Part shown: positions 1-7,139 of the stretch, one piece after another | How the letters are laid out: each line of letters begins with the position of its first letter | Numbering within the stretch: the stretch's first letter is position 1 | Assembly (NCBI GenBank): GCA_944376795.1 | Contig: CALWDW010000039.1 | Span: 135,917 to 199,916 of the forward strand | Reading direction: 5' to 3' | DNA length: 64,000 bases | Source: an uncultured Christensenellaceae bacterium | GTDB lineage: Bacteria > Bacillota > Clostridia > Christensenellales > UMGS416 | Made by a program: the position numbers and the translations under genes | Notes under the pieces: model-generated | Database searches by the model: none | Told to the model about the DNA's origin: nothing | The model's input: the letters and a program-made list of their open reading frames with translations, nothing else

Positions 1-68
1 GCGCTACCCACGGGGTCGATGTGGACGAGATCATTAAGAAGCTCAACGCGGTGGTCGAAGAGGCCTAA
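1..68 (+). CDS. 3' end of an unidentified gene (partial)
   Basis: The last 21 codons of a frame that enters from the left edge and stops at TAA 66-68. The visible tail, ending DEIIKKLNAVVEEA, looks like an amphipathic helix and is too short to name a family. Codon choice matches the neighbouring genes and a strong terminator-like hairpin follows within 20 bases, so this is probably a true gene end. Function cannot be told from what is in the window. Confidence 0.6.
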   Translation, partial: ATHGVDVDEIIKKLNAVVEEA

Positions 69-82
69 GCGCAGACGAAGAC

Positions 83-126
83 AGGCCCCGGCCGGCTCGC
101 CATAAGCGGGTGGGTCCGGGGCCTTT
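83..126 (+). terminator. Rho-independent terminator
   Basis: Arms AGGCCCCGG (83-91) and CCGGGGCCT (116-124) with a 24-base loop and a short T run. It ends the gene that enters from the left edge. Confidence 0.75.
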
Positions 127-144
127 GACTGCCTTCTATAACCT

Positions 145-193
145 AAGGCCCCGGATGCTGTCTGCTGCTGGAGAGACGCATTCGGGGCCTTTT
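145..193. terminator. Second terminator, between convergent genes
   Basis: Arms GGCCCCGGATGC (147-158) and GCATTCGGGGCC (178-189), pairing with one G-T wobble and followed on the plus strand by TTTT. It shares the GGCCCC/GGGGCC core of the hairpin just upstream. It could also serve the minus-strand operon that ends at 220, though the T run is weaker in that direction. Confidence 0.7.
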
Positions 194-219
194 GCCATCT
201 AGACAATCAAAAGCGAGGA

Positions 220-951
220 TTAATATCCTTCCTTCTCGTACTGGGGAATGACCACGGTATCGTTATACTCGGTGCCGCCGGGGAAGTTGCCGCTCTTGAA
301 GATGCCGGGAGTCTTTCCGCGTTTCATGAGCTCCTCCACGGCAACGGAGGTGACGCTCCACATAATGTAATCGGAGGCAATGCCCGATGCCGCGGCAAAG
401 CGGGGCTCCAATCCCTCCACTTCGATCATGGCCTCGGCCGCGGGGGCGCAGTTATCCAGGGTGAGATCCACGATCTCGTAGAGTTTCTTTCCCGAGGAGT
501 GCACCGGATCCACCGAACGGGCGTACTCCAGGCTGGACAGCGCAATGACCTTAACGCCCAGCTTCTTGGCCTCGTAAGCTAGGTCAACCACCTTGGCGGT
601 GCGACCGGATACCGAGCTGAGGAAGAGCACGTCTCCGGGACGGATTTTGCTGGCCTTGAGGACGTAGGCCGCCAGCCCCTCCATATTGAGATCCATGTCC
701 GAACGGTCCCGGCTGCGAACGGGATTGTCAATGGCAAGGTTGTAGTCGAAGTGCTTGTAGAAGCTGGGGCCGCCGCCGCGGTAGATCAGGTCATGCTCAA
801 TGTGGTGGCAGATGCCGCTGAGATGGATGCAGCCGCCCTGCATGATGGAATCGGCAATCATTTTTCCGGCCGTCAGGATGTTTTCCCGCTGGGTTTCCCG
901 CACCTTGGCGAAGAGGGCGTCCACCGCCGACCAATAGGTTTCCATTAACAT
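220..951 (-). CDS. SIS-domain sugar-phosphate protein, copy 2
   Basis: A 243-residue sugar isomerase (SIS) fold protein, last of a three-gene operon with another SIS protein and a BadF-type sugar kinase. SIS proteins bind phosphosugars and isomerise, cleave or sense them; the substrate here is unknown. Visible SIS features are HLSGICHH (43-50), the phosphate loop SVSGRT (113-118) and the loop SSLEYARS (139-146). I start at ATG 951 because GGGAGGA lies 6 bases upstream of it; ATG 966 would put that ribosome site inside the gene. It overlaps the preceding stop by 7 bases, suggesting coupled translation. It is clearly related to its neighbour but strongly diverged. Confidence 0.85.
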   Translation of the reverse strand: MLMETYWSAVDALFAKVRETQRENILTAGKMIADSIMQGGCIHLSGICHHIEHDLIYRGGGPSFYKHFDYNLAIDNPVRSRDRSDMDLNMEGLAAYVLKASKIRPGDVLFLSSVSGRTAKVVDLAYEAKKLGVKVIALSSLEYARSVDPVHSSGKKLYEIVDLTLDNCAPAAEAMIEVEGLEPRFAAASGIASDYIMWSVTSVAVEELMKRGKTPGIFKSGNFPGGTEYNDTVVIPQYEKEGY

Positions 952-1724
952 TGCGAATCCTCCCATGTGGTTCCCATATAGAATATATGTTTTTTATACT
1001 TTGCCAGCATTTCTTTGTTATGCTGGTCGCCGCCTTCTACGTTGGCCGAAATGAATACGGGAGGAATGACCCCCGCCTGCACAATGCGCTCCACAGCCTG
1101 GGCCACCATGGCGTTGAGCATGGCGGCGCCCACGGCGGTGGAGGTAGGGGCCACCTTCTCGGCAACGCCGGGGATGACCAGGGAGCCGTCGCCCATGCAG
1201 CCGCAGTTATCCAGCACCAGGTCGGCCACCTGGTAGAGGTTCTTTCCCGATGGATGGCGGGAGGGCACGCTCTGCGAGGTCTCCATATTGGTCAGGGCAA
1301 TGACCTTGGCGCCCTTTTCTCTGGCGCGCAGCGCCACGTCCACGGTCACCGTGTTCCGGCCGGAAACCGAATGGATGATGATCACGTCCCCTGCCCCCAA
1401 GGGCTGGTTGTCCACGATCACCTTGCCATACTCCGGAAGGCGTTCCAGCTGGCTGGTCATGGTTGCCGGATCAATGTCCAGGTTGAGTCCCGGGGCGCGG
1501 ACGGGGTTGATTACCGCCATACCGCCGGTTCGGTAATAGAGCTCCAGGGCCAGCAAGCCGGCATGGCTGCACCCAAAGGCGAAGAGATTGTGCCCGCCGA
1601 CCACGGCGTCCCGAAGCATTTCAGCTCCTTGGAGAAGGGCTTGGTGCTGGGTTTCCATAACGCGATGGAGAATGGCCTCCATATTGGTAAAATACGCCTG
1701 AATTTGATCCATTTTGCTCACCAT
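945..1724 (-). CDS. SIS-domain sugar-phosphate protein, copy 1 (UPF0309-like)
   Basis: A 259-residue SIS protein resembling the UPF0309 group of sugar isomerase-domain proteins. The N-terminal helix carries METQ, followed by FAFGCSH (48-54), NPVR (73-76), SVSGRN (119-124) and VPSRHPSGKNLY (153-164), the usual order in that group. It is the middle gene of the operon: its start overlaps the kinase stop by 7 bases and its stop overlaps the next start. ATG 1712 (MDQIQ) is a possible alternative start, with GGTGAG just upstream. By context it should act on the phosphosugar made by the kinase, but isomerase, etherase or sensor roles are all possible. Confidence 0.86.
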   Translation of the reverse strand: MVSKMDQIQAYFTNMEAILHRVMETQHQALLQGAEMLRDAVVGGHNLFAFGCSHAGLLALELYYRTGGMAVINPVRAPGLNLDIDPATMTSQLERLPEYGKVIVDNQPLGAGDVIIIHSVSGRNTVTVDVALRAREKGAKVIALTNMETSQSVPSRHPSGKNLYQVADLVLDNCGCMGDGSLVIPGVAEKVAPTSTAVGAAMLNAMVAQAVERIVQAGVIPPVFISANVEGGDQHNKEMLAKYKKHIFYMGTTWEDSQC

Positions 1725-2686
1725 CCAATCCTGTCATCGGGGAAATGCGCATCGAGCAGCGCCTTGGCCTCTGCGGGGGAAAGCCCTCGCTCCAGGAGCA
1801 GGCTGGCGGGTCCGGCCATTACGTGTTCAAACCAGGGCTTGCAGACCTCCAGCTCGGGGTGCTGTGCCAGGAGCGTGTCCCGGAAAGATTTAAACATGGC
1901 GGGATGGGTCTTCCAAGCCCCGCCGCAGCAAACCACCTTCCTATCAATGGCGGGGACGGGAAACCGCCGCAGCAGGCAGAACACTTGCTGCGCCATGACC
2001 TCGCCGGCTTCCCGAACCAACCTGAGGGCGAAGGGATCCCCTTCCGCAGCCGCACGGCCCACCAAGGGCGTAATGGACGCCACCTGGCGGAAGGGCGCTG
2101 CACTGCGGTGCACGATCCCCACCATGGAGAAATCGGTGGGCAGCGACCAAGCCTCCCGAATGAGTGCCAGAAGCCGTGGGGCGCAGCCCCAGCCGTCGGC
2201 GGTTTTGGCTGCTTCGCGGAGAGCCTGCTGTCCGATCCAGGTGCCGCTGCCCTGATCACCCAATATGGGTCCCCAACCCCCTACGGCATAGTGTCCTGGC
2301 TCTGCAGGATCTCTTACCCAAAATACATCCGACCCCGTGCCGGATATGGCAAGAATGCCGTGCTTCTGCAGGGCGCCGGCCAGCATGCCCGCTAAGTGCT
2401 CGCTGAGCCGCACCGTTTCCTCTACGGGACAGCGGCGCTCCAGCTCTTCTTGGAGAATCTCAACCGGCCCAACAAAGCAGGCGTACACCCGACGGATGAC
2501 AGCGGGACGCACCGCACCGAGCACCGCATCCAGGCAACGAGCAACGTTTTCCCGGGCCTCTTCGGGGGTTGTTTGGGTGGTGTTAACGCCGCCTGTTTTG
2601 GCCCGTCCCAGCAGGCGGAGCTGATCGTCAAAGAGAAGGGCGGAGCACTTGGAACCGCCGGCATCAATGGTAAGATAAACGGACAT
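1718..2686 (-). CDS. BadF/BadG-family N-acetylhexosamine-type kinase
   Basis: A 322-residue ASKHA-fold ATPase of the BadF/BadG/BcrA/BcrD group, which includes N-acetylglucosamine kinases and the clostridial kinase acting on GlcNAc and MurNAc. Visible motifs are DAGGSKC (8-14), SGTGSD (115-120) and the signature GGWGPILGDQGSGTWIG (136-152), with Gln where GlcNAc kinases usually have Glu. The start is ATG 2686, with AGGAGG 4 bases upstream; a frame extension to 2788 has a non-family leader. First gene of the kinase-SIS-SIS operon, so the inferred role is phosphorylating an incoming amino sugar. No transporter is visible next to it. Confidence 0.88.
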   Translation of the reverse strand: MSVYLTIDAGGSKCSALLFDDQLRLLGRAKTGGVNTTQTTPEEARENVARCLDAVLGAVRPAVIRRVYACFVGPVEILQEELERRCPVEETVRLSEHLAGMLAGALQKHGILAISGTGSDVFWVRDPAEPGHYAVGGWGPILGDQGSGTWIGQQALREAAKTADGWGCAPRLLALIREAWSLPTDFSMVGIVHRSAAPFRQVASITPLVGRAAAEGDPFALRLVREAGEVMAQQVFCLLRRFPVPAIDRKVVCCGGAWKTHPAMFKSFRDTLLAQHPELEVCKPWFEHVMAGPASLLLERGLSPAEAKALLDAHFPDDRIGW

Positions 2687-2859
2687 GGATCCTCCTATGG
2701 GGCGCTGCAGCAGGGCCGCCCCGGCGGGCCCATCCAGGGCTGCCACCAATAGCAAGAACAGTATAGGCAGGGTAGGGGAGGTTGTCAAGTAAAAACCGGC
2801 GATTTTGCCGGTCCCAAAGGCGCCGTTTTCTTGGCTGCGTCATAGGGTAGATTGAGGTG

Positions 2860-3543
2860 ATGCGCTTGAATAAGCAAACGGTGCTTCAAGCCATGGAGAT
2901 TGCTGGTCTGGCCTACGCTCAGACACAGCCCATGGTCTTTGGAAGATTGGAGGCAGAGATTGACGATCCGGCTACGGGGATCCAGTGCTTTGTCCGGCGG
3001 CGGGGGGAGATCCTGTCCATTGCCTTTCGCGGATCCGACGCGCCAAAGGACTGGAGGACCAACCTGGCCTTTTGCAAGAAGGTCATCCCCTACAACAATT
3101 CTGCGTCCAAAATTAAGGTGCATGCCGGCTTTATCCGTGCCTATAAGGAGCCCCAGATACGGGAGCGGCTGCAGGCACTGGTCACACCCGGAATTCGAAG
3201 GGTGGAGCTCTGCGGCCACTCCTATGGAGCGGCGCTGGCGGTTCTGTGCGCTGTGGACCTGCAATATAACTTTCCAGACCGGGATTTTGAGGTGATGCTC
3301 TTTGGCTGTCCCCGGGTGGGTAACCGGGCCTTCCAGCGCTCCTACAACCGGCGGGTATTCAAGACCCTGCGGGTGGAGAACGGTAATGACATTGTGTCCA
3401 AACTTCCGCCCGCGCTGTGGGGATACCGGCACGTAGGGATCCGCATCCATGTGGGGGCGGTGCGTCTGCCGGGCGTGATCTCCGTCCGGCAGCACCATCC
3501 CCAGGCGTACTACGCTTCAGCGTTTACCTGTCTGCCGGGGTAG
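2860..3543 (+). CDS. Class 3 lipase-like alpha/beta hydrolase, cytosolic
   Basis: A 227-residue hydrolase of the fungal-lipase-like (class 3) family. It shows AFRGSD (55-60), the nucleophile elbow GHSYG with Ser121, PRVGN (151-155), the probable acid Asp177 in ENGNDIVSKLPP, and His212/213 near the C-terminus as the likely triad His. There is no signal peptide, so it probably acts inside the cell on lipid or ester substrates. Start choice is uncertain: ATG 2860 (or GTG 2857) sits too close to GAGG at 2854-2857, whereas TTG 2866 has ideal spacing. It stands alone, divergent from the kinase operon and convergent with the TetR gene. Confidence 0.85.
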   Translation: MRLNKQTVLQAMEIAGLAYAQTQPMVFGRLEAEIDDPATGIQCFVRRRGEILSIAFRGSDAPKDWRTNLAFCKKVIPYNNSASKIKVHAGFIRAYKEPQIRERLQALVTPGIRRVELCGHSYGAALAVLCAVDLQYNFPDRDFEVMLFGCPRVGNRAFQRSYNRRVFKTLRVENGNDIVSKLPPALWGYRHVGIRIHVGAVRLPGVISVRQHHPQAYYASAFTCLPG

Positions 3544-3558
3544 GACTGGGGACACTTA

Positions 3559-4083
3559 TTATGTGCGCACTGCCGGCAGGATCTTTTCGTGTATGATCCG
3601 AGCCATTTCTTGGGGTGATTCCTGGTAGTCGCGGCGAATCCATTCATCCAGCATGCCGAAGAGACCGTAGGAGAGGAACCGGTTCCGATAGAGGGCCGCG
3701 GGATCGGTTACCGCCGGCGGGACCATGACCTGGTAAAAGGCGTTATACAGTGCGCTCTGGATGCCGGCGGCATAAATGAGCCCATGCAGCTGCCGCATGT
3801 CCAGGCTGAAGATGAAAAAGGCTTCGGCGGTATCCAGGGTATATTTGCTCTTCTCCGTAAGGTGATGGCTTTGGCTGAACCGATCCCACAGTCGGAGAAT
3901 CTTGTAGGTAATGACATCCTCCTTGGAGGTAAAATTGCGGAAATAGGTGACGCGGCCCACTTCGGCCAGGCAGGTGATCTCCTGGATGGTGATTTTCCCC
4001 CAAGGTTTGGCTTCCATAAGATGGATCAGTGCGTCAGCGATGCGCTCCTTTAAGGAATCCGTCGATGTGTTTTTCCTACGCAC
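3559..4083 (-). CDS. TetR-family transcriptional regulator
   Basis: A 174-residue one-component repressor. The N-terminal helix-turn-helix spans about residues 28-55 (ITIQEITCLAEVGRVTYFRN), followed by the KEDV region that ends TetR DNA-binding domains; the rest is a helical ligand domain with no obvious family mark. It starts at GTG 4083 with GGGAAGG upstream. It is divergent from degV, and the 227-base intergenic region carries one promoter for each gene and a palindrome between them, so autoregulation and control of degV are likely (inference). Its 3' end is 15 bases from the convergent lipase gene. Confidence 0.88.
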   Translation of the reverse strand: MRRKNTSTDSLKERIADALIHLMEAKPWGKITIQEITCLAEVGRVTYFRNFTSKEDVITYKILRLWDRFSQSHHLTEKSKYTLDTAEAFFIFSLDMRQLHGLIYAAGIQSALYNAFYQVMVPPAVTDPAALYRNRFLSYGLFGMLDEWIRRDYQESPQEMARIIHEKILPAVRT

Positions 4084-4126
4084 GGTTTACCTTCCCTTTC
4101 CCGGCCGGATGTTCCGCGTACTTCTC

Positions 4127-4155
4127 TTGACTTTCTGCTGTGAAGCCGATATACT
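4127..4155 (+). promoter_or_regulatory. Promoter of degV
   Basis: TTGACT (4127-4132), 17-base spacer, TATACT (4150-4155). The predicted start of transcription falls at about 4162, on the palindrome at 4162-4175, leaving a leader of about 150 bases before ATG 4311. Confidence 0.7.
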
Positions 4156-4161
4156 GGAAAA

Positions 4162-4175
4162 GATACTTTCGTATC
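4162..4175. promoter_or_regulatory. Palindrome between divergent tetR and degV promoters
   Basis: GATAC-TTTC-GTATC, a perfect 5+5 inverted repeat. It lies at the predicted +1 of the degV promoter and just downstream of the predicted start of the tetR transcript, where a TetR dimer would block both. The operator role is inference. Confidence 0.5.
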
Positions 4176-4190
4176 ATTAGTGACATGCCC

Positions 4191-4219
4191 ATCATACTAC
4201 GGGGCGGCACGCTTGTCAA
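4191..4219 (-). promoter_or_regulatory. Promoter of the tetR gene
   Basis: On the minus strand, TTGACA (4219-4214), 17-base spacer, TATGAT (4196-4191): near-consensus. It runs toward the TetR gene at 4083. Confidence 0.72.
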
Positions 4220-4310
4220 TCGGAACGGGCCCTCGCGGCGTCTGCAGCGGCTGCGCGGGAGGAAGGGCTGCGTGCGGTTGGTAAATTGAAAGCAAAGGAA
4301 CGGTCGGCAG

Positions 4311-5180
4311 ATGCGTAAGAAGATAGCCATTGTGACGGACAGCAATAGCGGCATTACCCAGGAAATTGCCCGGGACATGGGGGTTTATGTGCTGCCCATG
4401 CCCTTTTATATCGGGGAGGGGAGCTATTATGAGGGGATCACTCTCTCCCAAGAGGAGTTCTATGAGAAGCTGAAGGGAGACGTGGAGATCTCCACCTCGC
4501 AGCCGGCGGTGGGGGATATTTTGGACCTTTGGAATAAGCTCTTGGAAGACTATGAAGCCTTGGTGCACATTCCCATGTCCAGCGGACTGTCTGGAACCTG
4601 CGCGACGGCCATGGCGCTGGCTGCGGATTACGATGGGCGCGTCGTAGTGGTGAACAACCAGCGGATCTCCGTGACCCAGCGGCAGTCGGTGCTGGATGCC
4701 ATCCAGCTGGCGCAGGCAGGGCGTTCGGCCGAGGAGATTCGGCAGATTCTGGAGGAGACCAAGTTTGACTCCAGCATCTATATTATGCTGGATACCCTGC
4801 GCTATCTGAAAAAGGGCGGACGGATTACGCCGGCGGCAGCGGCCATCGCCACCGTGCTGCGCATCAAGCCGGTGCTGCAGATCCAGGGCGAGAAGCTGGA
4901 TGCCTTTGCCAAGGCACGGAGTGAAAGACAGGGGCGGAAAATCATGATCCAGGCCATACAGAAGGACATCGAGACGCGTTTTCATGGCGTGGAGAACGTG
5001 CGTCTCTACGCCGCCCATACCGATAATGAGAAGGCCGCCCAGGCATTCTGCGCCATGATCCGGGAGGAACTGGGGATAACCGTGACCTTCTGTGACCCCC
5101 TTTCTCTCAGCGTGGCGTGTCACATCGGCCCCGGAGCCCTGGCTGTGGGCTGCTGTCAGAAAATTGACCGCTATCTATAG
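4311..5180 (+). CDS. DegV-family fatty-acid-binding protein
   Basis: A 289-residue DegV (EDD) protein. Family members bind long-chain fatty acids and some (FakB) present them to a fatty-acid kinase for phospholipid synthesis. Visible motifs are the opening strand with TDSNSGI (9-15), STSQP (61-65) and SSGLSGT (90-96), which line the lipid pocket; LKKGGRI is in the second half, as is usual. No fakA kinase is in the window. It has its own promoter facing the tetR promoter, so it may be the regulator's target. The start ATG 4311 has only a weak ribosome site (AAAGGAAC, 10 bases upstream). Confidence 0.92.
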   Translation: MRKKIAIVTDSNSGITQEIARDMGVYVLPMPFYIGEGSYYEGITLSQEEFYEKLKGDVEISTSQPAVGDILDLWNKLLEDYEALVHIPMSSGLSGTCATAMALAADYDGRVVVVNNQRISVTQRQSVLDAIQLAQAGRSAEEIRQILEETKFDSSIYIMLDTLRYLKKGGRITPAAAAIATVLRIKPVLQIQGEKLDAFAKARSERQGRKIMIQAIQKDIETRFHGVENVRLYAAHTDNEKAAQAFCAMIREELGITVTFCDPLSLSVACHIGPGALAVGCCQKIDRYL

Positions 5181-5212
5181 ATGCGGGGTTCTTGTAATAT
5201 TTAACATAATAA

Positions 5213-5255
5213 AGCGCCTTCCCGTCACAAGCTGCGACTGGGAAGGCGCTCTTTT
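5213..5255 (+). terminator. Terminator after degV
   Basis: Perfect arms AGCGCCTTCCC (5213-5223) and GGGAAGGCGCT (5240-5250), then CTTTTG. It sits between convergent degV and pruA and could act both ways. Confidence 0.85.
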
Positions 5256-5298
5256 GCTCCCTCAGAAGGAGGCAAACGTCAAGCTATGCCTCATTTGA

Positions 5299-6927
5299 TT
5301 ACTTTTCCGCCATATAGGGATAGGCAACCGCCGAGGAGGGGCAGAAACTCTCCTTGACCGTGTGCGCGCTGACCCAGCGAATGATGTTGAGGCTGGTTCC
5401 CGCCTTGTCGTTGGTTCCCGAGGCACGCGCGCCGCCGAAGGGCTGCTGGCCCACCACGGCTCCCGTGCATTTGTCATTGATGTAGAAATTGCCGGCGGCG
5501 TGGCGCAGAGCCTTTTCCATCTTGACAATGGCCTGACGGTCCTGGGCGAAGATGGCCCCGGTCAGGGCATAGGGGGAGGCGGTATCGCAGATGGCCAGCG
5601 TTTCGTCCAGGGCTGCATCATCGTACACGTAGATAGATACGATGGGGCCGAAGATTTCCTGCACCATGGATTCGTAGTGCGGATCCAGGCAGCGGATGAT
5701 GGTAGGCGCAATGAACCAGCCCTTGGAATCGTCATAGGTGCCGCCGGCAATGAACTCACAGGAATCCGAGGCATGGGCCCGGTCGATATAGCCCTTGCAG
5801 GTCTCGAAGGAGGCCTTGTCGATGACGGCGCCCATAAAGGTATCAAACTCCTGGACGTCGCCCACCTTCAGAGAAGCCGTCTGCTCCTGGAGCCGCGTCT
5901 TGACCTGGGGCCAAATGCTGGCGGGGATAAAGGCGCGGGAGCAGGCCGAGCACTTCTGCCCCTGGTACTCAAAGGCGCCGCGGACGATGCCCGCCACCAA
6001 GGGTTCAATGTCTGCGGTATTGTGGGCGAAGATGAAGTCTTTGCCGCCAGTCTCGCCAACGAGGCGCGGATAGTTGGCGTAGGAAGCGATATTCTCGCCT
6101 ACCTGCTTCCAGACGCTCTGGAATACGCCGGTAGAACCGGTGAAGTGGAAGCCGGCCATTTTGGGGTGGCTGATAACGTAGCGGGACATATCGGAGCCGG
6201 AGCAGGGAACAAAGTTGATAACCCCGGCAGGCAGGCCGCAGTCCATGAGCAGCTTCATATAATAATAGTTGGACAAAACGGCGGTACGGGAAGGCTTCCA
6301 CAGGGCGACGTTGCCCACGATGGCAGGCGCGGTGGGAAGATTTCCGCCGATGGAGGTAAAGTTAAAGGGAGAGATGGCGCAGATGAATCCGTCCAGCGGG
6401 CGGTAATCCTGACGGTTCCAGACGCCGGCGCTGCTGGCGGGCTGGTCACGGAAGATCTCCTGCGCGCTCCACACGCCAAAGCGCAGGAAGTCCGCCAGTT
6501 CGGCGATATCAATCTCGGCCTGGTAAGCGGTCTTGGACTGGCCAAGCATGGTGGCGGCATTCAGGGTATCGCGGTAGAAACCGGTAATGGACTCGGCGGC
6601 CTTCAGGAAAATGGCGGAGCGATGCTCCCAGGGCATTTCTTCCCAATCGTTCTTGGCGGCCAGCGCGGCATCAATGGCCATGCGCAGCTCCTTCTCGCCG
6701 GCCATGCAGCACTCGGCAATGACGTGCTGATGGTCGTGCGGCATGGTAACGGAGATGGTGGTATTTGTATAGATCTCCTTGCCGCCGATGATCAGGGGGA
6801 TCTTGACGACCGTCTGCGACTGCCGGGCGAGTTCGGCCTTCAGGCTGGCCCGCTCCTGGCTGCCGGGAAGATAGCCCCGGAAGGCATCGTTACTAGGTCG
6901 CTGGATGGTAAAATAGGCATTGGGCAT
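5299..6927 (-). CDS. pruA: L-glutamate gamma-semialdehyde dehydrogenase (P5C dehydrogenase)
   Basis: A 542-residue NAD(P)-dependent aldehyde dehydrogenase oxidising glutamate semialdehyde/P5C to glutamate, the second step of proline breakdown. The length and the sequences SPFNFTSIGGN (186-196), GETGGKDF (291-298, general base Glu292) and GQKCSACSR (323-331, catalytic Cys326) match the stand-alone P5CDH type rather than a PutA fusion. The start ATG 6927 has AAGGAGGA upstream; an extension to 6993 lacks one. It is a single-gene unit with a near-consensus promoter. No proline dehydrogenase lies nearby, so the semialdehyde may come from elsewhere, for example arginine or ornithine. Confidence 0.93.
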   Translation of the reverse strand: MPNAYFTIQRPSNDAFRGYLPGSQERASLKAELARQSQTVVKIPLIIGGKEIYTNTTISVTMPHDHQHVIAECCMAGEKELRMAIDAALAAKNDWEEMPWEHRSAIFLKAAESITGFYRDTLNAATMLGQSKTAYQAEIDIAELADFLRFGVWSAQEIFRDQPASSAGVWNRQDYRPLDGFICAISPFNFTSIGGNLPTAPAIVGNVALWKPSRTAVLSNYYYMKLLMDCGLPAGVINFVPCSGSDMSRYVISHPKMAGFHFTGSTGVFQSVWKQVGENIASYANYPRLVGETGGKDFIFAHNTADIEPLVAGIVRGAFEYQGQKCSACSRAFIPASIWPQVKTRLQEQTASLKVGDVQEFDTFMGAVIDKASFETCKGYIDRAHASDSCEFIAGGTYDDSKGWFIAPTIIRCLDPHYESMVQEIFGPIVSIYVYDDAALDETLAICDTASPYALTGAIFAQDRQAIVKMEKALRHAAGNFYINDKCTGAVVGQQPFGGARASGTNDKAGTSLNIIRWVSAHTVKESFCPSSAVAYPYMAEK

Positions 6928-7019
6928 GGACGTTTCCTCCTTATCATGGATGTAGCGCATAGGGATCGTTCTATCGGTTCGATGGCAGTGCAAAACCGGA
7001 TAAACCGAAATACAAAACT

Positions 7020-7048
7020 ATATTACGAGTTTTGGGTTCAACTGTCAA
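7020..7048 (-). promoter_or_regulatory. Promoter of pruA
   Basis: On the minus strand TTGACA (7048-7043), 17-base spacer, TAATAT (7025-7020). The leader to ATG 6927 is about 85 bases. Confidence 0.78.
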
Positions 7049-7064
7049 ATGGGATTCAGGAATG

Positions 7065-7094
7065 CTGTGAGCCGCGCTGAAGCGCGGCTCACAG
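7065..7094. terminator. Long perfect hairpin downstream of galT
   Basis: Arms CTGTGAGCCGCGCT (7065-7078) and AGCGCGGCTCACAG (7081-7094), 14 bases each and perfect. A T-rich stretch follows on the plus strand only. It is probably the end of the galT transcript; its minus-strand T run is poor, so termination that way may be incomplete. Confidence 0.6.
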
Positions 7095-7139
7095 ATTTTG
7101 ATTCTGTTTACGTCCAGGGCGGAAACCGCCGATATTTGT

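Noticed and set aside
951-2255. A 434-residue plus-strand open frame opposite the SIS genes
   Set aside because: It is antisense to three well-supported genes, has no family features and reflects the lack of stop codons in GC-rich DNA.
5362-7080. A 572-residue plus-strand open frame opposite pruA
   Set aside because: Low-complexity Gly/Ala/Asp product antisense to a clear P5C dehydrogenase with catalytic residues.
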